From positions 2,912,701 through 2,976,700 of the forward strand of contig JAESIW010000200.1 in assembly GCA_016802295.1 (NCBI GenBank): a DNA stretch of 64,000 nucleotides. The letters run 5' to 3'. Source of the stretch: Brachionus rotundiformis. Lineage: Eukaryota > Rotifera > Eurotatoria > Ploima > Brachionidae. Shown piece after piece: positions 36,814 to 49,612 of this stretch. The notes beneath the pieces are model-generated. The model saw only the letters and a list, made by a program, of their open reading frames with translations. It did not search any database and was not told the DNA's origin. Every line of letters begins with the position of its first letter. The stretch's first letter is position 1. The translations under genes were made by a program, and so were the position numbers.

Positions 36814-39800
36814 ATGCGAATAGTTATTCTATTAATTTTTTCGATCATAATTTTACTTCAAATTGGGTTATCTATGCAAGACATTGATAATTTAAATTTA
36901 AAAAAAGTTAAATATGTAAATCGAAAATCTTTCAATAAATATCCAAAAATAAGGCATAGACTACTGGTTAACCAATATTCAAACAATTCGATTTCAAATG
37001 TAAAAAGAAGAGATAGACAGAATAAAATCGTAAATTTACCAAATCATTGGGACAAAAACCCTTTTCTATTTCAGACTTATAAGTAAGTTATTAAATTTCC
37101 TATTACGATTCATTTTTAAATTGAAATTTTCATAGTGAGCCTGAACAATATTACTTATTACCATCATTGAGCAATGGATTCATCGGAACTGTGGCCAAAA
37201 ATGATAGTTTATATGTAAATGGTAAATTAGATATTGTTTAAAGCTATTAAATCTAATCTAATTTTTAATTTTTCTTTTACGAGGACTTTACAATGGACTA
37301 GGAGAACGATCTCACAGAGTCAGAATTCCTTCAATGACGGCTATAAATGTCTATTTCTCAATTTATACAGATAATGAAATATCCACTTATCATTTCGACT
37401 GTCGTAAAGGTAAGCTGCTTCATTACTTTGACCAGAATTGTATTGGTCTTTCATTTCAAGGCGTTTACACAATCGAAACAAAGAACAATGAAGCCATAAT
37501 CACTCAAAGGTTCTATGTCCATCGCCGACTCAAGAATATCCTTGTTAATGAAATCAGGATCGAGTTGCTCACAGGAACAGCAATTTCAATCGAAACAGAA
37601 AACATTACCATGCTGGAGTTTAATCATGAAATGACCAATTCACCAATTAATACCAATCGATATTCATATTACAATCAGCCTGACAATCCAGAAAATATCA
37701 CTTATGAACATCGGGTTATTAAAGAGCCAACCATTAACCAAAGAACAGAAATGAATGACGGAATTTAGTTGATATTTTAATAATCTTTTAAAAATTTTTT
37801 GTTAATATTAATGTTTTAAAGTTATCTCCAAGCCACCATTCCTACTACTGAAATAGCTAATAAAAGGCAAAAACAAATTCATACATATTATACTAATATT
37901 CCTTCGAAATTCATCATTTATCCTGATACAAGAATTAAAACAATAGTAAAAATCCAACATTTTAATTTTATTCAATTAAATTAAATTTTTTTATTTTAAG
38001 CATTTTATTCAATCAGTAGATTCGGATGGATTCCGAGCCAGAAATGCATATGAAGAGGCGATTCGATCGATTCAACAAGATCCAAATAGTTTATACGTGT
38101 CTCATGTATCGGCCTGGGAGGATATTTGGCAAAAAAGTGGGTTCACTATGATAAACCAAGGCTCGTATTCGGACTCAAATCAAGAGTCATTCAAATTAGC
38201 TCAGCGGCTTTATACAAGCTTTTACAACTTGTATTCATCAATACCTTCTAGCTTTGATAGCCAATTTTACGGAGTATCTCCTGGTAAAATGAATAAAAAT
38301 TTTAATTTATGGACAAAAATTATAGAATAAATTTAGCTGGTTTGGCTTATGGTGGTCTTAAAAGGGAATTTTTTAACAACTCTCCAAATACTCAATCATC
38401 GTTTAATAGACAAATATCTGAAGGTTATGGAGGCCATGTTACATACACACAGGACCTATGGATACTTCCAACTATTTCTTTATTTAACCAAGATATGGCC
38501 AAGAATTTGCTTAATTCAAGAATTAGACGTGGTCTGAACACTGATCATGTAACTGTGTATGAACAAGCCAGGAATAATGCGAACCAGGAAGGTTTTGAAG
38601 GCTTAAGATATGCTTGGGAACAGGGTGATTATGGAATTGACGTTAGCCCTACTGAAGATGAGAGAAAGAATAAAATTCACACAAGTGCAGATATTAGTTT
38701 TGGTATTCGTTGTTATCTTAGAGCCACACATAATCGAGAATATGTTTTGCAATCATTGTCCAGCGATTCTTCAGTAAGAGGAGAAGATTTTGTCAACCAA
38801 ATAGCTCAATACTGGAACAGTAGATTTATTTTGGACCCAGTTACAAATCGTTTTGAAATTAAAGGTAAATTTTAATAGTAAATTTCAAAAATTATTTAAT
38901 TATTGATTTTAGGAATTTCTTTTGGCGAAAAACCCCAAAGTCGTTTGGTAGACAATGATATTTTTACCAACTATATTGGTGTTTTATCTCTTGATACATA
39001 TAAATATATACTTAGAATAACTGACAGGTTTTTAAACTAATTTGTATGTTGATAAATTAGATAAAAATAAATTTGATTTAGAGATCCATATGATTCGAGG
39101 AATATTCAAACTGTGAGAGAATACGATGACAAAATTAATAGGGTTAAACTTCCATATGACAATTTGAGACAGCTTTACTTGGAATATGACAATTTTAATT
39201 CTCAACAAAACGGAGAAACATGGGCACCATATTTGAACTATCCACTAGGCAAAAGACTAACATATGCTGAGAAAAAAATTCTATATGATTCTTATTCATC
39301 AGTACTTTTTTTAAGCTAAATTAAATCTACTTTTTTATATATTTTTGATTAAAGCAATTACAAACTGATGGAAAAAGTCTTTTGGCCTATTCATCATTTC
39401 TTGTTGGGTATTCAGAATTAAATGAAGAAAATAAAGTTAAAGATTATATGAGCCGGACTTTGGGTCATTTTAGTGAACCTTTCATGGTTATAAGTGAATA
39501 TCCGAATTCAAATTCAGTCCAAAACATGCAAAACACCTTCAACTATTTACCAGGTTATGCTGCTTTTATTTCTGGTTTTATTGCAGGTTTTTGTGGAGTA
39601 AGATATCAAGACTTTCAACTTGATTTAGTCTATCCTTCAGAGAATTTTGGTCAATACCAAGCCCAAGTATCATCAGCCCAGTTTCCAGTTTTTAAACAAC
39701 CTGCTTTAAATACAGAAAATTGGAACATAACAGGATTATTGTTTAGAGGCAATCGTTTGGACATAATTTATGATCTTAGGTCAAAATCAGTGGAAATTCG

Positions 39801-40119
39801 TAATAGAAGAGGAATTGATCAGTCTGGTCAAGTTGATGACATGCTTGAGGTAATCATTTATGAAGGAACTCAAGTCACAACCAAGCCTCTTAGGACCGGA
39901 GATATTGTCACTATCAGTCTTAGTACTGAACTCTGGAATTATGCCCCAAAGAGAAGTCGTTTACAAAAAAATCACTATGCTGATAATATGCATATTTTGG
40001 CTACCGTTTATCCAGTCCAGTACAATAATAAAATTTTAAGGGCATCGAACTCTGGAAATATTGTCAGATTTAGCTTTTTATTTTATTTTTTGCTTGGAAT
40101 TAATTATTATTTGTTGTAA
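36814..40119 (+). CDS. PGGHG: Secreted GH65 glycoside hydrolase, PGGHG-like (collagen glucosyl-galactosyl-hydroxylysine glucosidase)
   Basis: Nine exons: 36814-37082, 37136-37221, 37284-37767, 37822-37945, 38001-38283, 38337-38864, 38913-39027, 39082-39301 and 39355-40119; 2,874 nt, 957 residues. A signal peptide (MRIVILLIFSIIILLQIGLS) leads. Family stretches are LPSLSNGFIGT, YNGLGERSHRVRIPS, GGHVTYTQDLWILPT, GFEGLRYAWEQGDYGIDVSP, HTSADISFGI and HFSEPFMVISEYPN. Three acidic residues align by eye with those reported as essential in human PGGHG: Asp in TQDLW, Glu in SFGEKP and Glu in MVISEY. PGGHG removes glucose from glucosyl-galactosyl-hydroxylysine of collagens. The protein ends in a small-residue stretch (ASNSGN) and a hydrophobic tail (FSFLFYFLLGINYYLL), resembling a GPI-anchor signal. 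It is longer than the human enzyme. Membership of GH65 is secure; the exact substrate is inferred. Confidence 0.88.
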
Positions 40120-40400
40120 TTTTTTTAAATGTGGAATTTTGATTAAAAAAACGACAAGTTGAATAATTTTCAATAATTTTTCTAATAAATTTTTTTTCTA
40201 AAAAATCATTGATATTTATTTAATAATTTCTATGAAATGATTTTTACTTAGACTATGCCTGTAACAAAAGAAATGGGTTTAAAAGAGAATAATTATTCAA
40301 ATATATGAGTTGATTATTTTTTATATTTTAAAGTTTTAAATTAATAATGATCCAATTATTAAAGTAAACAATCGGTTTTGAATTTAAAATTAATCTAAAT

Positions 40401-40878
40401 TTATTGAAATCTACCAGCATTCCAATCATCTCTTTCTTTTTGTTCATTAATAACTTGTTCAATAAATGGTTTTAAATACGAAACATCCTTTTGATAGTTT
40501 AAATTAAATTTTTTTTAAATCTTAAATATCTTGTTTACTTGTTCAGGTTTTGTCCATTCAGACTCTGGTAAAACGGATTTTCCCGAACTTAAATTAATCG
40601 CCCTTGTCAATCTATATTGTCTTTCTTGGAAAACATCTCCTGGTAAGCGTCTCAAAGCTTCTTTTACTAACTCGTTTTCCTTGATTAAATCATCCGATAA
40701 CAGACCGTATTTTAGGAACTTTGATAGTGGAAATAAAGTTTTATTCATTCCTTGATTAGCAACTCCTAAATTTTTGTAAAATTATTGTCTTGTTTTAAGA
40801 ATTAATCAATATACCTTTTATTATTCCCGTTTCGGCTAATTTTTTGCCAAAGGCTAGAGTAGCTTTTAGATGAGCCAT
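40401..40878 (-). CDS. UQCRB: UQCRB/QCR7, subunit 7 of mitochondrial cytochrome bc1 complex
   Basis: Minus-strand exons 40878-40815, 40765-40539 and 40487-40401 encode 125 residues (human 111). The motifs KYGLLSDDLIKENELVKEAL, RRLPGDVFQERQYRLTRA, LPESEWTKPEQ and the C-terminal EQVINEQKERDDW follow the family closely. It is a matrix-facing subunit of respiratory complex III that stabilises cytochrome b. The extra N-terminal residues (MAHLKATLAFGKKLAETGII) could act as a targeting helix. Introns are 49-51 nt. Confidence 0.95.
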
Positions 40879-42023
40879 TTTGAAATTTTCTAAATTTAAA
40901 TTAAATCTATTTAATTAATATTCCTGATTATTGATAAAAAAAAATATTTAATAAAAAAGTTATGCAGAAAGATTTTAAAGAAAGCATATTTAATATTACA
41001 TATATAAGTTTTAAATAAGCAAAAAATTTTAGCAAAAAAGATGCATGACGCGATAGAGATTTGTGTTAAATTTTTAATTTGGCAATATTTTCTATCCATT
41101 TTGTCTTGCAAGCAAATAATAAATATATTTGTCTGAACAAAATCAAGTTATCATAAGTTTGTAGTTTTTAAAAAAGATAAAAAATTTTTCTTGATTATTT
41201 TTATCAATTATTATTAATAATTATAATTGATAGACATTAGTTTAATTTAAAGGAAATATTAAAATAATTTAGTTTTTGAAATCATAATATAAATACTCCT
41301 TATGTCGTAATAAGCGTTAATTTTATGAATAAATGCCATTGACTGGCTCAGTGTGTCAGAACTTAAATTCTAAATAGATACAAAATTTTAGTTAGATAAA
41401 AATCAGAATAAATATTTTTAAGTTTTCAAGTTATTTTTTAAAATGTCAAATAGCTTTAATGTTACAAATTAGTTCTATTTGCTTTCTATGAGATAAAAGA
41501 GTTGTATGAACATTTAATTCATTTAAATTCTTGAAAAATTTTGAATTGTTTTCTTCTAACTACATTATTAGAATTACTATAATTGTAAAGTTGATTATAA
41601 TATAAAACATTTTCAATAAAAACTTTATTAATTATATTGAATTATTTGAACCTTTTTATTTTTCCTTTATTTTAATTATTTTTATGCATACAAAACTTTG
41701 ACTAACTATCTAAAAGATTTATTATTTCGAGACATTTTCATTTATTTTAATAATTTTTGAATTATTTGTTATTTATATTATTCAAAAAGTTCGCTAATGT
41801 TTCACTATTAAAAGAATATTAAAAATTAAAATTTTTATCATTCAAAATTTAAAAGAACTTTTTTTTTTAAACTAGGTTCTTAGTTACCAGAGAGGAATCA
41901 GTTTCTATGACAATAAAAGTAAAATTATTACTAAACACATAAAACGATTTATTTTCTTAAAATTATAATAAATCTTAAAAGTATTTACTAAAATTGTAAG
42001 CTAAAGATAATTGATTAAAGGAA
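40879..42023. other. Divergent intergenic region, UQCRB and ODAD3
   Basis: About 1.1 kb AT-rich DNA between head-to-head starts. No coding or repeat feature seen; promoters for both genes must lie here. Confidence 0.55.
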
Positions 42024-44180
42024 ATGGAAAAGTTATCTATTAGTGAGAAAATTGAAGAGTTAAAACAAAAACTAGCTCTTTTGGGTACTTTTTTTATAAC
42101 TTTAAAAAAAAAACTCTATAAAATAAAATATCCTTTAATTAGATGGTGATAGAAAAGCTTTTACTGAAAATGCCGAATGGACTAAAAGAAAAAATCAAGA
42201 AAAGATCGAACAACTTAGGAAGGAAAATAAAGAATTAAGACACAAACTTAAAGATTTGATTGAGGTAAAAATTAAATTTGAAATTAATTAATCATTTTAA
42301 ACCTTTGTTGGTAAAGGGTGATGAAAAAGTACTCAACAAGGCTTTCAGTGGTAGACATTCAGAAAGAGTTGCCCTTAAGAACAAGACTGGTGAAGTAAGC
42401 TACCTTTTCTAAAGAAATGACAAATGTGTAAAATTAAAATTTAGACTGCCATTACTGTAGTGGACCAAAAGCATAGTGACCATATTAAGCGATTAAACGC
42501 TATTAAACACGAAAATGCCACTAAATTGAAGCAGTTAGAAGAGCTGCAAACTAGATACAACCAAATGGTTAAAGACGCTGATGAAGCTGTCAAAACTGAT
42601 GCTGGGGAGTCTGAAACAGCCATGGTAAGCAACCAAATAAACACTTGTTTCAAAACTAAAATTTTGTTTATCCAGAGACTTAGACTCTTGGAAAATAGAT
42701 TGAATAAGGCAGAATTAAAATGCAACGAGGCTATGACTATTCAGCGTACTTACAATCAGATTAAAGCTCATTTATTACAGGTAAAAACAGTAAATTATAT
42801 TTTATATTTTTTTGGAATAAATGGTTAATTTAAGGAAAGCTTGACTTATAGCAATAGATTGGATGATTTGGAAAAACAAATAGAAAAATCAAATGATGAA
42901 CTGAAAAAACTTAGAGTTATCAATAAAGATGCTTCTTTTGCCAAGGAAAATGCTTCAAACGAATTCTCAAAATTTGAAGACAAAGTTTACAAGTATTATT
43001 ATTATAAAAAAAAAATGTTTTTTTAACTAGAATTTTTAAGGGAACGCAAAGAACGCGAGATATATTTAGAAAGTATGAAAAAAGAGGCTGAGCAAAAGAA
43101 GTTACAAGCCGAAAGAATTGATCGTCGATTGGTAATTATCAACTATCTTATAATTATTAATTGTTTAAAACAATAAATTCTTTTCATTCTTTTATTTTAG
43201 TTACAGCGACCATCAACACCGCCTGAGGATATTACTAAAGAAATGACCGAAGCAGAACGTGAAAAAATCAGCTCGTATGAAGAAGCATTCGAAAAAATCA
43301 AAGAAGAAACTGGAGTCAATTCAATGGCTGTATGACTAAATTAAAGGAAAGAGATAAAGCTTAATTTTTAAATTAGGAAGTTGTTGAGAGATATAAGGGT
43401 CAAGGCGAAAAGACTATCCGCTTGGAAGCAGATAAGGCTGATGCTTTGGAAAAAATAGCAAAACTCAAAGATGAAAAAGAAAATCTGGTTACAAAATTCG
43501 AAGAAATGAAATACTCTGGAGAGCAAAAGATGTCAGAGTATGGACATTATTATTTATTATTATATTTATTACTTAATTATTTATTATAAAAAAGGGGACA
43601 GAGAACGATCGAGGAGCAAGAAGATAAATTGCAGAAAGAAGAGCAGCGTAGAGATGCAGCCAGAATTAAGATGGAACAAACAAAAAGACTTTTGGTACAA
43701 GTTAAATCTGATATTGAACACTTGGCAAACAAAGTTCATCACTTGAAAGCAGTAATTAATTAATTGAATATAAATTTATTAGTTTAATAAATTTAATTAT
43801 ACAAGACTAAAAGTCATGTGGCTTCAACTGTAATTTCGCCAAAATCAGACGAATTTGTATTAGATTTACTTAGCGTCACGGAAGAAAAATTGATTAAGTT
43901 GTATGAAGATTTGGAGGCACAGGGAATGAATGAAACAAAACAACAGATGAAAGAAGAAGGCTTCTATTTTGCCAATGCTCTTGATGCCAAACTACCACCG
44001 CACAATACTAGAATTGTTTTTCCAAATAAGACTGGCGATCGTGCATTCGATGACGAGGATGGAAGTGGTGACGAAGGAACTGAAGACTTCCGCGGCTACA
44101 GAGAGCAAATTAAACAAGCTTCTAAGCAAATTGTGGACTCAAAGACAAAACGTAATCAAATAAAGAAAAATAAAAAGTAA
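42024..44180 (+). CDS. ODAD3: ODAD3 (CCDC151), outer dynein arm docking complex subunit 3
   Basis: About ten short exons separated by roughly 50-65-nt introns; the first three are 42024-42084, 42143-42264 and 42317-42393 or so, and the last codes up to the stop at 44178-44180. The start gives MEKLSISEKIEELKQKLALL. Family landmarks are LLDGDRKAFTENAEW, LIEGDEKVLNKAF, RLLENRLNKAELKCNEA, ESLTYSNRLDDLEKQ, and near the end LDLLSVTEEKLIKLYEDLEAQ and an acidic DEDGSGDEGTED region. Almost the whole protein is coiled coil. It belongs to the complex that docks outer dynein arms onto ciliary doublet microtubules, so this animal should have motile cilia or flagella. Several intermediate exon edges were not fixed base by base. 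Confidence 0.93.
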
Positions 44181-45655
44181 AAATCAAAGGATTGGTATTA
44201 CTTTTTGATTAAAGTTGTTCTTTTATGACTTTAATTTAATTTTAAAATTTATACTTTTAATTAAAGATTTATTTTATATTTTTTTTATTCTTTTAAAAAT
44301 TAACAAATAAATTAGTTAAAATTTCTATTTTTGATCTAGCTATTAAATTGGCATCAATTTGTATTAAATTTGAAAAAAATTAGGGAAAAAATTAATTTCA
44401 ATTATATTGTACTTTAAATTAATTCTGTGAATTTCTTAAAATATTTATTGCTTTTTTTTGATAAACAAATATTATCAAAAGTATTTTTACAAGATAACTC
44501 AAATAAATATCCGCAGGGTTCGACTAATGTCACATTAAACTAAATAGTTTCAGATATTATCGCCAAGTACTATAAAATGAAATAATCAAAATATTCTTAT
44601 ATTTGGCTTGGTTTGTTTGAATCAATATTTTTAAAAGTTTAGAGAAAACAATTACCAATGATTTATTGCTTAAAATGTTTTTATATTATTCTTTCTGATA
44701 TGCTGAATACAACGATAAAGAAATATCATTAAAATTATTAAACAATATAATTAACTGAAGATAAATATGATTTAATTTTTACTAAAATAATCAATTTCGG
44801 ATAGTTTTACGAATAAACTAATAAATTATTTTATTTTGACTTTTAAGTTATAATAATGTTGGAAAAATTTATGTTACTTCAAATAATGTAAGTAAATAAA
44901 TTTACAATAAGAACATTTTTTAAATGAAATTTTTTTTAATTTAATTTTATATTTTGAAAGAGTTTATTTTTTTAAAAATACTTATGCTATGATTTTATTT
45001 ATTTAAAAATCATTTCAATAGAAATTATTAATTTCTTTTTAATTCTCGTTAATTAATTGGTATTCAGTCAACTTAATCTAAATTCAGCCACTCAAAGGTT
45101 GAAAAATATGAAGATTTTGCTTTTAGATCAATTTTTAACAGAATAATACCTTTAAATTTCTATCAATTAATTTTTAAGTCTATGCTCATTTTATAGAATA
45201 TATTTATCAAAAAATATTTAGGAAAGAAATAAAGAATCGGGTATAGCAATATGTTTAAAGAACGGATGCGTAAATAACCACTTTAAATCCGTTCAAGACT
45301 GATTCAAGAACGAGTTATATGCATTCGTAGTAAAATTAAATTCATTAAATTTGTAGATATGTTTAGCTATTGGTACAAGATTTTCATAATAATCTACCAT
45401 TATGTAATATTTCAACATTGTAGATTTGATTTTTTAATTTATTTTGCTTTAGTAAATTTAGTGTACCTAATTTTATTAATTATCAAATTTCAGAAAATTG
45501 AAAGATGGTTTCTTCTTATCAAAAGTTATTATTAATAAAGTACCATGTTTACCATAACTAGTATCTCAGAAAATAACTAGTCACCATTCTTAATTGAATT
45601 TTTTTATTTAAGTAAAATACAAAATTAAATTAAGTCGGTAAATATATTATCGATT
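44181..45655. other. Intergenic, downstream of ODAD3
   Basis: AT-rich with no supported gene. Confidence 0.55.
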
Positions 45656-45656
45656 A

Positions 45657-46170
45657 CCGTATTTTCTCGCGTAATATCCCACTGGGAACTTAAATGAGAC
45701 ATGATATAATGTCTCTAGGAAATTATATTAAACTAAGCAATTTTTGCAATAATAATAACCCCTGTACATTCTATGAAACATAAAGTGACATTAAGTGAAA
45801 CAAGGTAATTTTACTCTGAAATTTTGAATAACATTGAACTTTGTGTTCAGGAGTGGTTGAAGCTCAGTCATTTTGATTCAGTTAATCTTTTTTTGTTTGA
45901 AAATATCGTTTTTTAATTTTATCTTAAATAGATGAGTCCATTTTTTTTAAATAATGTAAAACTTTTTGTAAATAAAAAATTTTCAAATATCAATTAAATA
46001 ATATAAGAATATAATTTTTTAATAATCAAATAATAGATAAAAAAAATAAGCTTTTTATCTAATATTCGAGAGTTGTTAAAGTTTAAAAAAGCAATAATTT
46101 CATATAACTACCCATGGCTTTAAAGACATGTCCTGCTTAATACCCCAAAATATTTCTCGAGAAAATACGG
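45657..46170. mobile_element. Non-autonomous TIR element with TA target-site duplication (pogo/Tc1-mariner-like)
   Basis: The left end CCGTATTTTCTCGCGTAATA and right end (reverse complement) CCGTATTTTCTCGAGAAATA agree at 18 of 20 positions and are each flanked by TA (45655-45656 and 46171-46172), the usual duplication of the Tc1/mariner/pogo superfamily. The 514-bp interior has no open frame. Just inside the left end is a small perfect palindrome GAGACAT-6 nt-ATGTCTC (about 45693-45712). It lies about 3.4 kb upstream of Hox3. The superfamily is inferred from the TA duplication. Confidence 0.75.
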
Positions 46171-46172
46171 TA

Positions 46173-48696
46173 AATATTTAATAATTTAAAGATGGTAAAT
46201 CAATGATTAAGTCTATGGAACTAATGTGATATTACTTTTGCTAATCTTGAATTGAATGAAACTAGGACTTTTCAGAGATCTATCAGGTGCCTAAAGATAA
46301 AGCAATTAGATATGATTGACAATCAAACTTAAGCTCTGAACTTTACCAGTTGAGTTTGATTATTAAGATGATTCATTACCTAAACTTGATAACTTTTTAT
46401 GTGTTTACAGATCTATTTAGATAGCTATTAAATAAAGTTTAATACGATATGTTGATCAACATTAAAAGAGAACTAAAATAAGGAAAAAGGAAAAGAGATC
46501 TATACATTTTTTTGACAGCGACGAATATAAACTTTTATATCTACTTCAGAAAGATACAAAATTGATACATGTTTTTTAAAGTTTATTTTCTATTTTATTA
46601 CAAATATTATTCAGTCCATTATTCAGTCAATCTCTTGGTCCAACGGAAAGACAAAATTTTATTTGTAATCGCTAAGTCCAACTTTTAGCCCAATTAAATT
46701 ATTAAGTTTTAATTATTAAATAAAAATTAAAAACAAATGGAATAAAAATTTGAATTCTAAATTTTTATTTACGTTCAATTTCACTATGATTTTTAATTTG
46801 TTATTAATTTAGGCTATTTATTCCCGATTTAATTTTATAATATTTAACAATATTCCAAATAGCCTTTAATATTAAATTTGAACTAATTCTCCATTCCAAT
46901 ACAACTGCTTAAATTATTTTAAAAAAAGCTTGTTATAAAATGATAAAATATTAGCTAAATTGTTTAATAGTTAGATAAAGACTAACAAGTTTTTTAACTT
47001 CTTTAAAAGACAATAAAGGATTTAGTTTATTTTGAAAAAATTTTTGATTTCCCAAGTCTTGTCAATCTAATTAGTATTCATTTGTTGACACTGGGAATTT
47101 TTGCCTACTCACAAAAAGCGGTTCTAAATCAGCCTAATTGAGTAATAAATTCCAAAATTTAATATTTCAACTTCAAACATGACAAATTGAGCAGAAAAGT
47201 AGACACGTTTTATCCAAGTGAGAAATCAACACAAATAAAAACTTAAATTTTACTACATTATATAATAAAATATGCGATTTAATCAAAAAAATCAGCTCAA
47301 TTAGGCTCTATTTGATCTAATCATAGATTTTGTTGCCCTTACACCTTGTAAAAATCAGGATAGAATTCAAAATTAATGAAATAAAATAAAAAATCATATG
47401 AGAAACAATGAGCAGATCAAATGAATTCAAATTAATCCAAGTGGTTTATTAACACTAAATTAGATATCAAAAGCCGAAAATAGGTGCATGTAAAATTTTG
47501 TTTGTTAATCACACGCAATCAAATGCTTATTGCATAAGTCCCTTTATCCATAGATCAATCATAAATAAACATTTTTCTCTAAAAGTTCAACTCCGAAACG
47601 ATTCACTGATTTCGCTTTTGTACTTTAGTTGAGCTTTGATTTTTGTCTCCTTTGGCTTGTGTTTTATTATCTGTTTAAAAATTAAAAGCCAAAACTTGTC
47701 AAAAAATATTCGATAATCCCTGAATGTTATGTCATGGCAAATCAGACGGCCCTGATTCAAAATCACTGATCATTTTATCTATAGTAATCAGTTGACACCT
47801 TTAACAAACATTTAATACATAGTCGGACATAGAAAATTATTTTTTCAAATTTTAAATATGATTGAAATTGGATAGCTGGGGCTTTATTACACGCAGTCAT
47901 GGTGCTCTATTTGGCGAGCTAGTGCTACAATTATCAAAGATTGTGGACTATCGCTATCAAGCTGTTTTATTTTAGAGTATATAAAAATTAAAAGGTAATT
48001 AAAGTGGGCGATTAGATAAAATCAAGACATTGGTTGGCAGTGTTGGGGATTTTTTTTTTCTCAAATGTAATTTATCAAAGTCAGGGACCAGACCCATTAG
48101 GGTATGTCTTGAATTTGGGCTTTTTTTTATAAACTTAAATGAGAAAAATTTTTAGTTCAGTTGGCTACTCTCTCTTCTGACAATTAACTCATTAAACTCT
48201 CATTTAAGTGATTTTATCTAATTGGCTATTTCACCCAGATTTTACCAAATTTTTCAAATTTTTTTTTTGAAATTATTTTCACTTTTCGGAGGACGAAAAT
48301 AAATCAAAGTTTGTCAAAAAAAAAAGAGTTTTTTATTTATGTTTAGAATTTTTTTTTAAATTCTTAAAAAAAAGTAGTTTTTGTTGATCCATAGTTTGAA
48401 AGATGATCCTTAATTGCATTTTAATGAGAGTAAGTAAAAAGAAAGAGAGAGCTTAGAAGAAAGAGAGGAATAGTTGTGCTTTTTCTCTCTCTTTCTTCGG
48501 TGCAAGAAGCAATCAGAAAAAAGCACCGAAAAATCGATTAATCATTCTTAAAAGTAAAAAACAAAATTTTACTTTTTTTCAAAAAATATAAATTCGTCTA
48601 AATCAACTGGATCATGTTATTCTGGATTAGAATTAAAAAAAAAGCCGAACGGCTATTTATATCTGGTCTGAGTTTAGAATTGTATATTACTAGCTT
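46173..48696. other. Upstream flank of Hox3, distal part
   Basis: AT-rich with patches of more mixed composition at about 47050-47160, 47570-47790 and 47870-48170. These could be cis-regulatory, but no site can be named. A purine-rich/pyrimidine-rich hairpin sits at 48456-48498 and a short AGCCG/CGGCT inverted repeat near 48642-48654. Confidence 0.5.
48456..48498. repeat. Purine/pyrimidine inverted repeat
   Basis: GAAGAAAGAGAG (48456-48467) is perfectly complementary to CTCTCTTTCTTC (48487-48498) across a 19-nt loop, inside a longer GA-rich then CT-rich tract about 1.1 kb upstream of the Hox3 start codon. Confidence 0.7.
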
Positions 48697-48985
48697 AGCG
48701 CCCGGAAGCACACGACAATGACCATTTTTTTGTCTGATATTGAAAAGAGCATTTTTTTTAATTTTGTGACCTCTTCAAGTGTTTTCCTTTTGTCAAAATT
48801 TAAAGTAAAGAGCGTCCAGAAGGACACAATAGTGTCATTTATTTTGTCTGTAATTGTAAAAAGCATATTTTTCTTATATTTGATTCTCTTCGAGTCTTTT
48901 CCTATTGTTACATTGTAGAGAAGCGATCGCAAAGTGAGTGTCCCAGGGCGATCTGTCTGTTTGCGATTTTGTCGCCTCACAAAGA
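48697..48985. repeat. Tandem repeat, about 114-bp unit, two copies plus a partial third
   Basis: AGCGCCCGGAAGCACACGAC at 48697 and AGCGTCCAGAAGGACACAAT at 48811 begin two diverged units that stay alignable over their length (ATTTTGTCTG, AAGCATATTTTT-like and TCTTTTCC-like blocks recur 114 bp apart). A partial third unit starts at 48922 (AGCGATCGC). The period is a multiple of three and the minus strand stays open across the region (48690-48980), giving repeated peptides MLFTITDK and MLFSISDK. No ATG opens that frame, so I do not call a gene. Confidence 0.7.
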
Positions 48986-49140
48986 CTCATTTTGGATCGT
49001 GTTCATTAGATCGTTGCACTATTTAGAAAAACATGCTTTTTTTCTACAAAAAAGGTATAATTAAATTACGCACTTTTACTAAGATACTATTGAATGTTGT
49101 TGTCTATCGAATCGCTTAATAGATAAAAAACGCTTGTGAG

Positions 49141-49265
49141 CCAATAGAAAAAATTATATGTTAATTTATAGTAAAGCCCTCCCATTGATTCAACAATATT
49201 TATATATTAATAAAAATTCTATTGGCTTGGTAGGCTCTAGTTGCCAAAATAAAACCTCATCCAAT
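49141..49265. promoter_or_regulatory. Cluster of CCAAT/ATTGG elements upstream of Hox3
   Basis: CCAAT at 49141, ATTGG at 49221 and CCAAT at 49261 lie 350-470 bp before the Hox3 ATG. Binding is not shown; such pentamers occur by chance, so this is a weak call. Confidence 0.3.
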
Positions 49266-49612
49266 CACAAATTTATGTTTTTCGTTTATTTTTCTCTTAT
49301 TCAATTGTTCAAGAGCTAGAGAAAAATTAATCGAAACAAAATAAAAAAATATATATATTTTTATGTTTGTATTTAATGCGCCAGCAATTCCATTCCATAT
49401 ATATATATTCATATATAAATATTTTTTTCCGAGTTGAAACTTTTATTTGATTTAAGTAAATTAAGAATAGGAAAAAATGATTTATTATACTATTACTCTT
49501 TTCCCAAATAGGTATATTGCTCAACTTTTCGACACAATTATCTTTATTTTTTTCTAATTTAAATTTTATTTTAAAATCATTAATTTAGACTAGAGCTAAA
49601 ATTTCAAATACT

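Noticed and set aside
42441..42725. 94-codon minus-strand open frame
   Set aside because: It is the antisense shadow of ODAD3 coiled-coil exons and has no splice or family support.
44181..49612. mir-10 gene, often found in Hox clusters
   Set aside because: I looked for the ACCCTGTAGATCCG core on both strands around Hox3 and did not see it.
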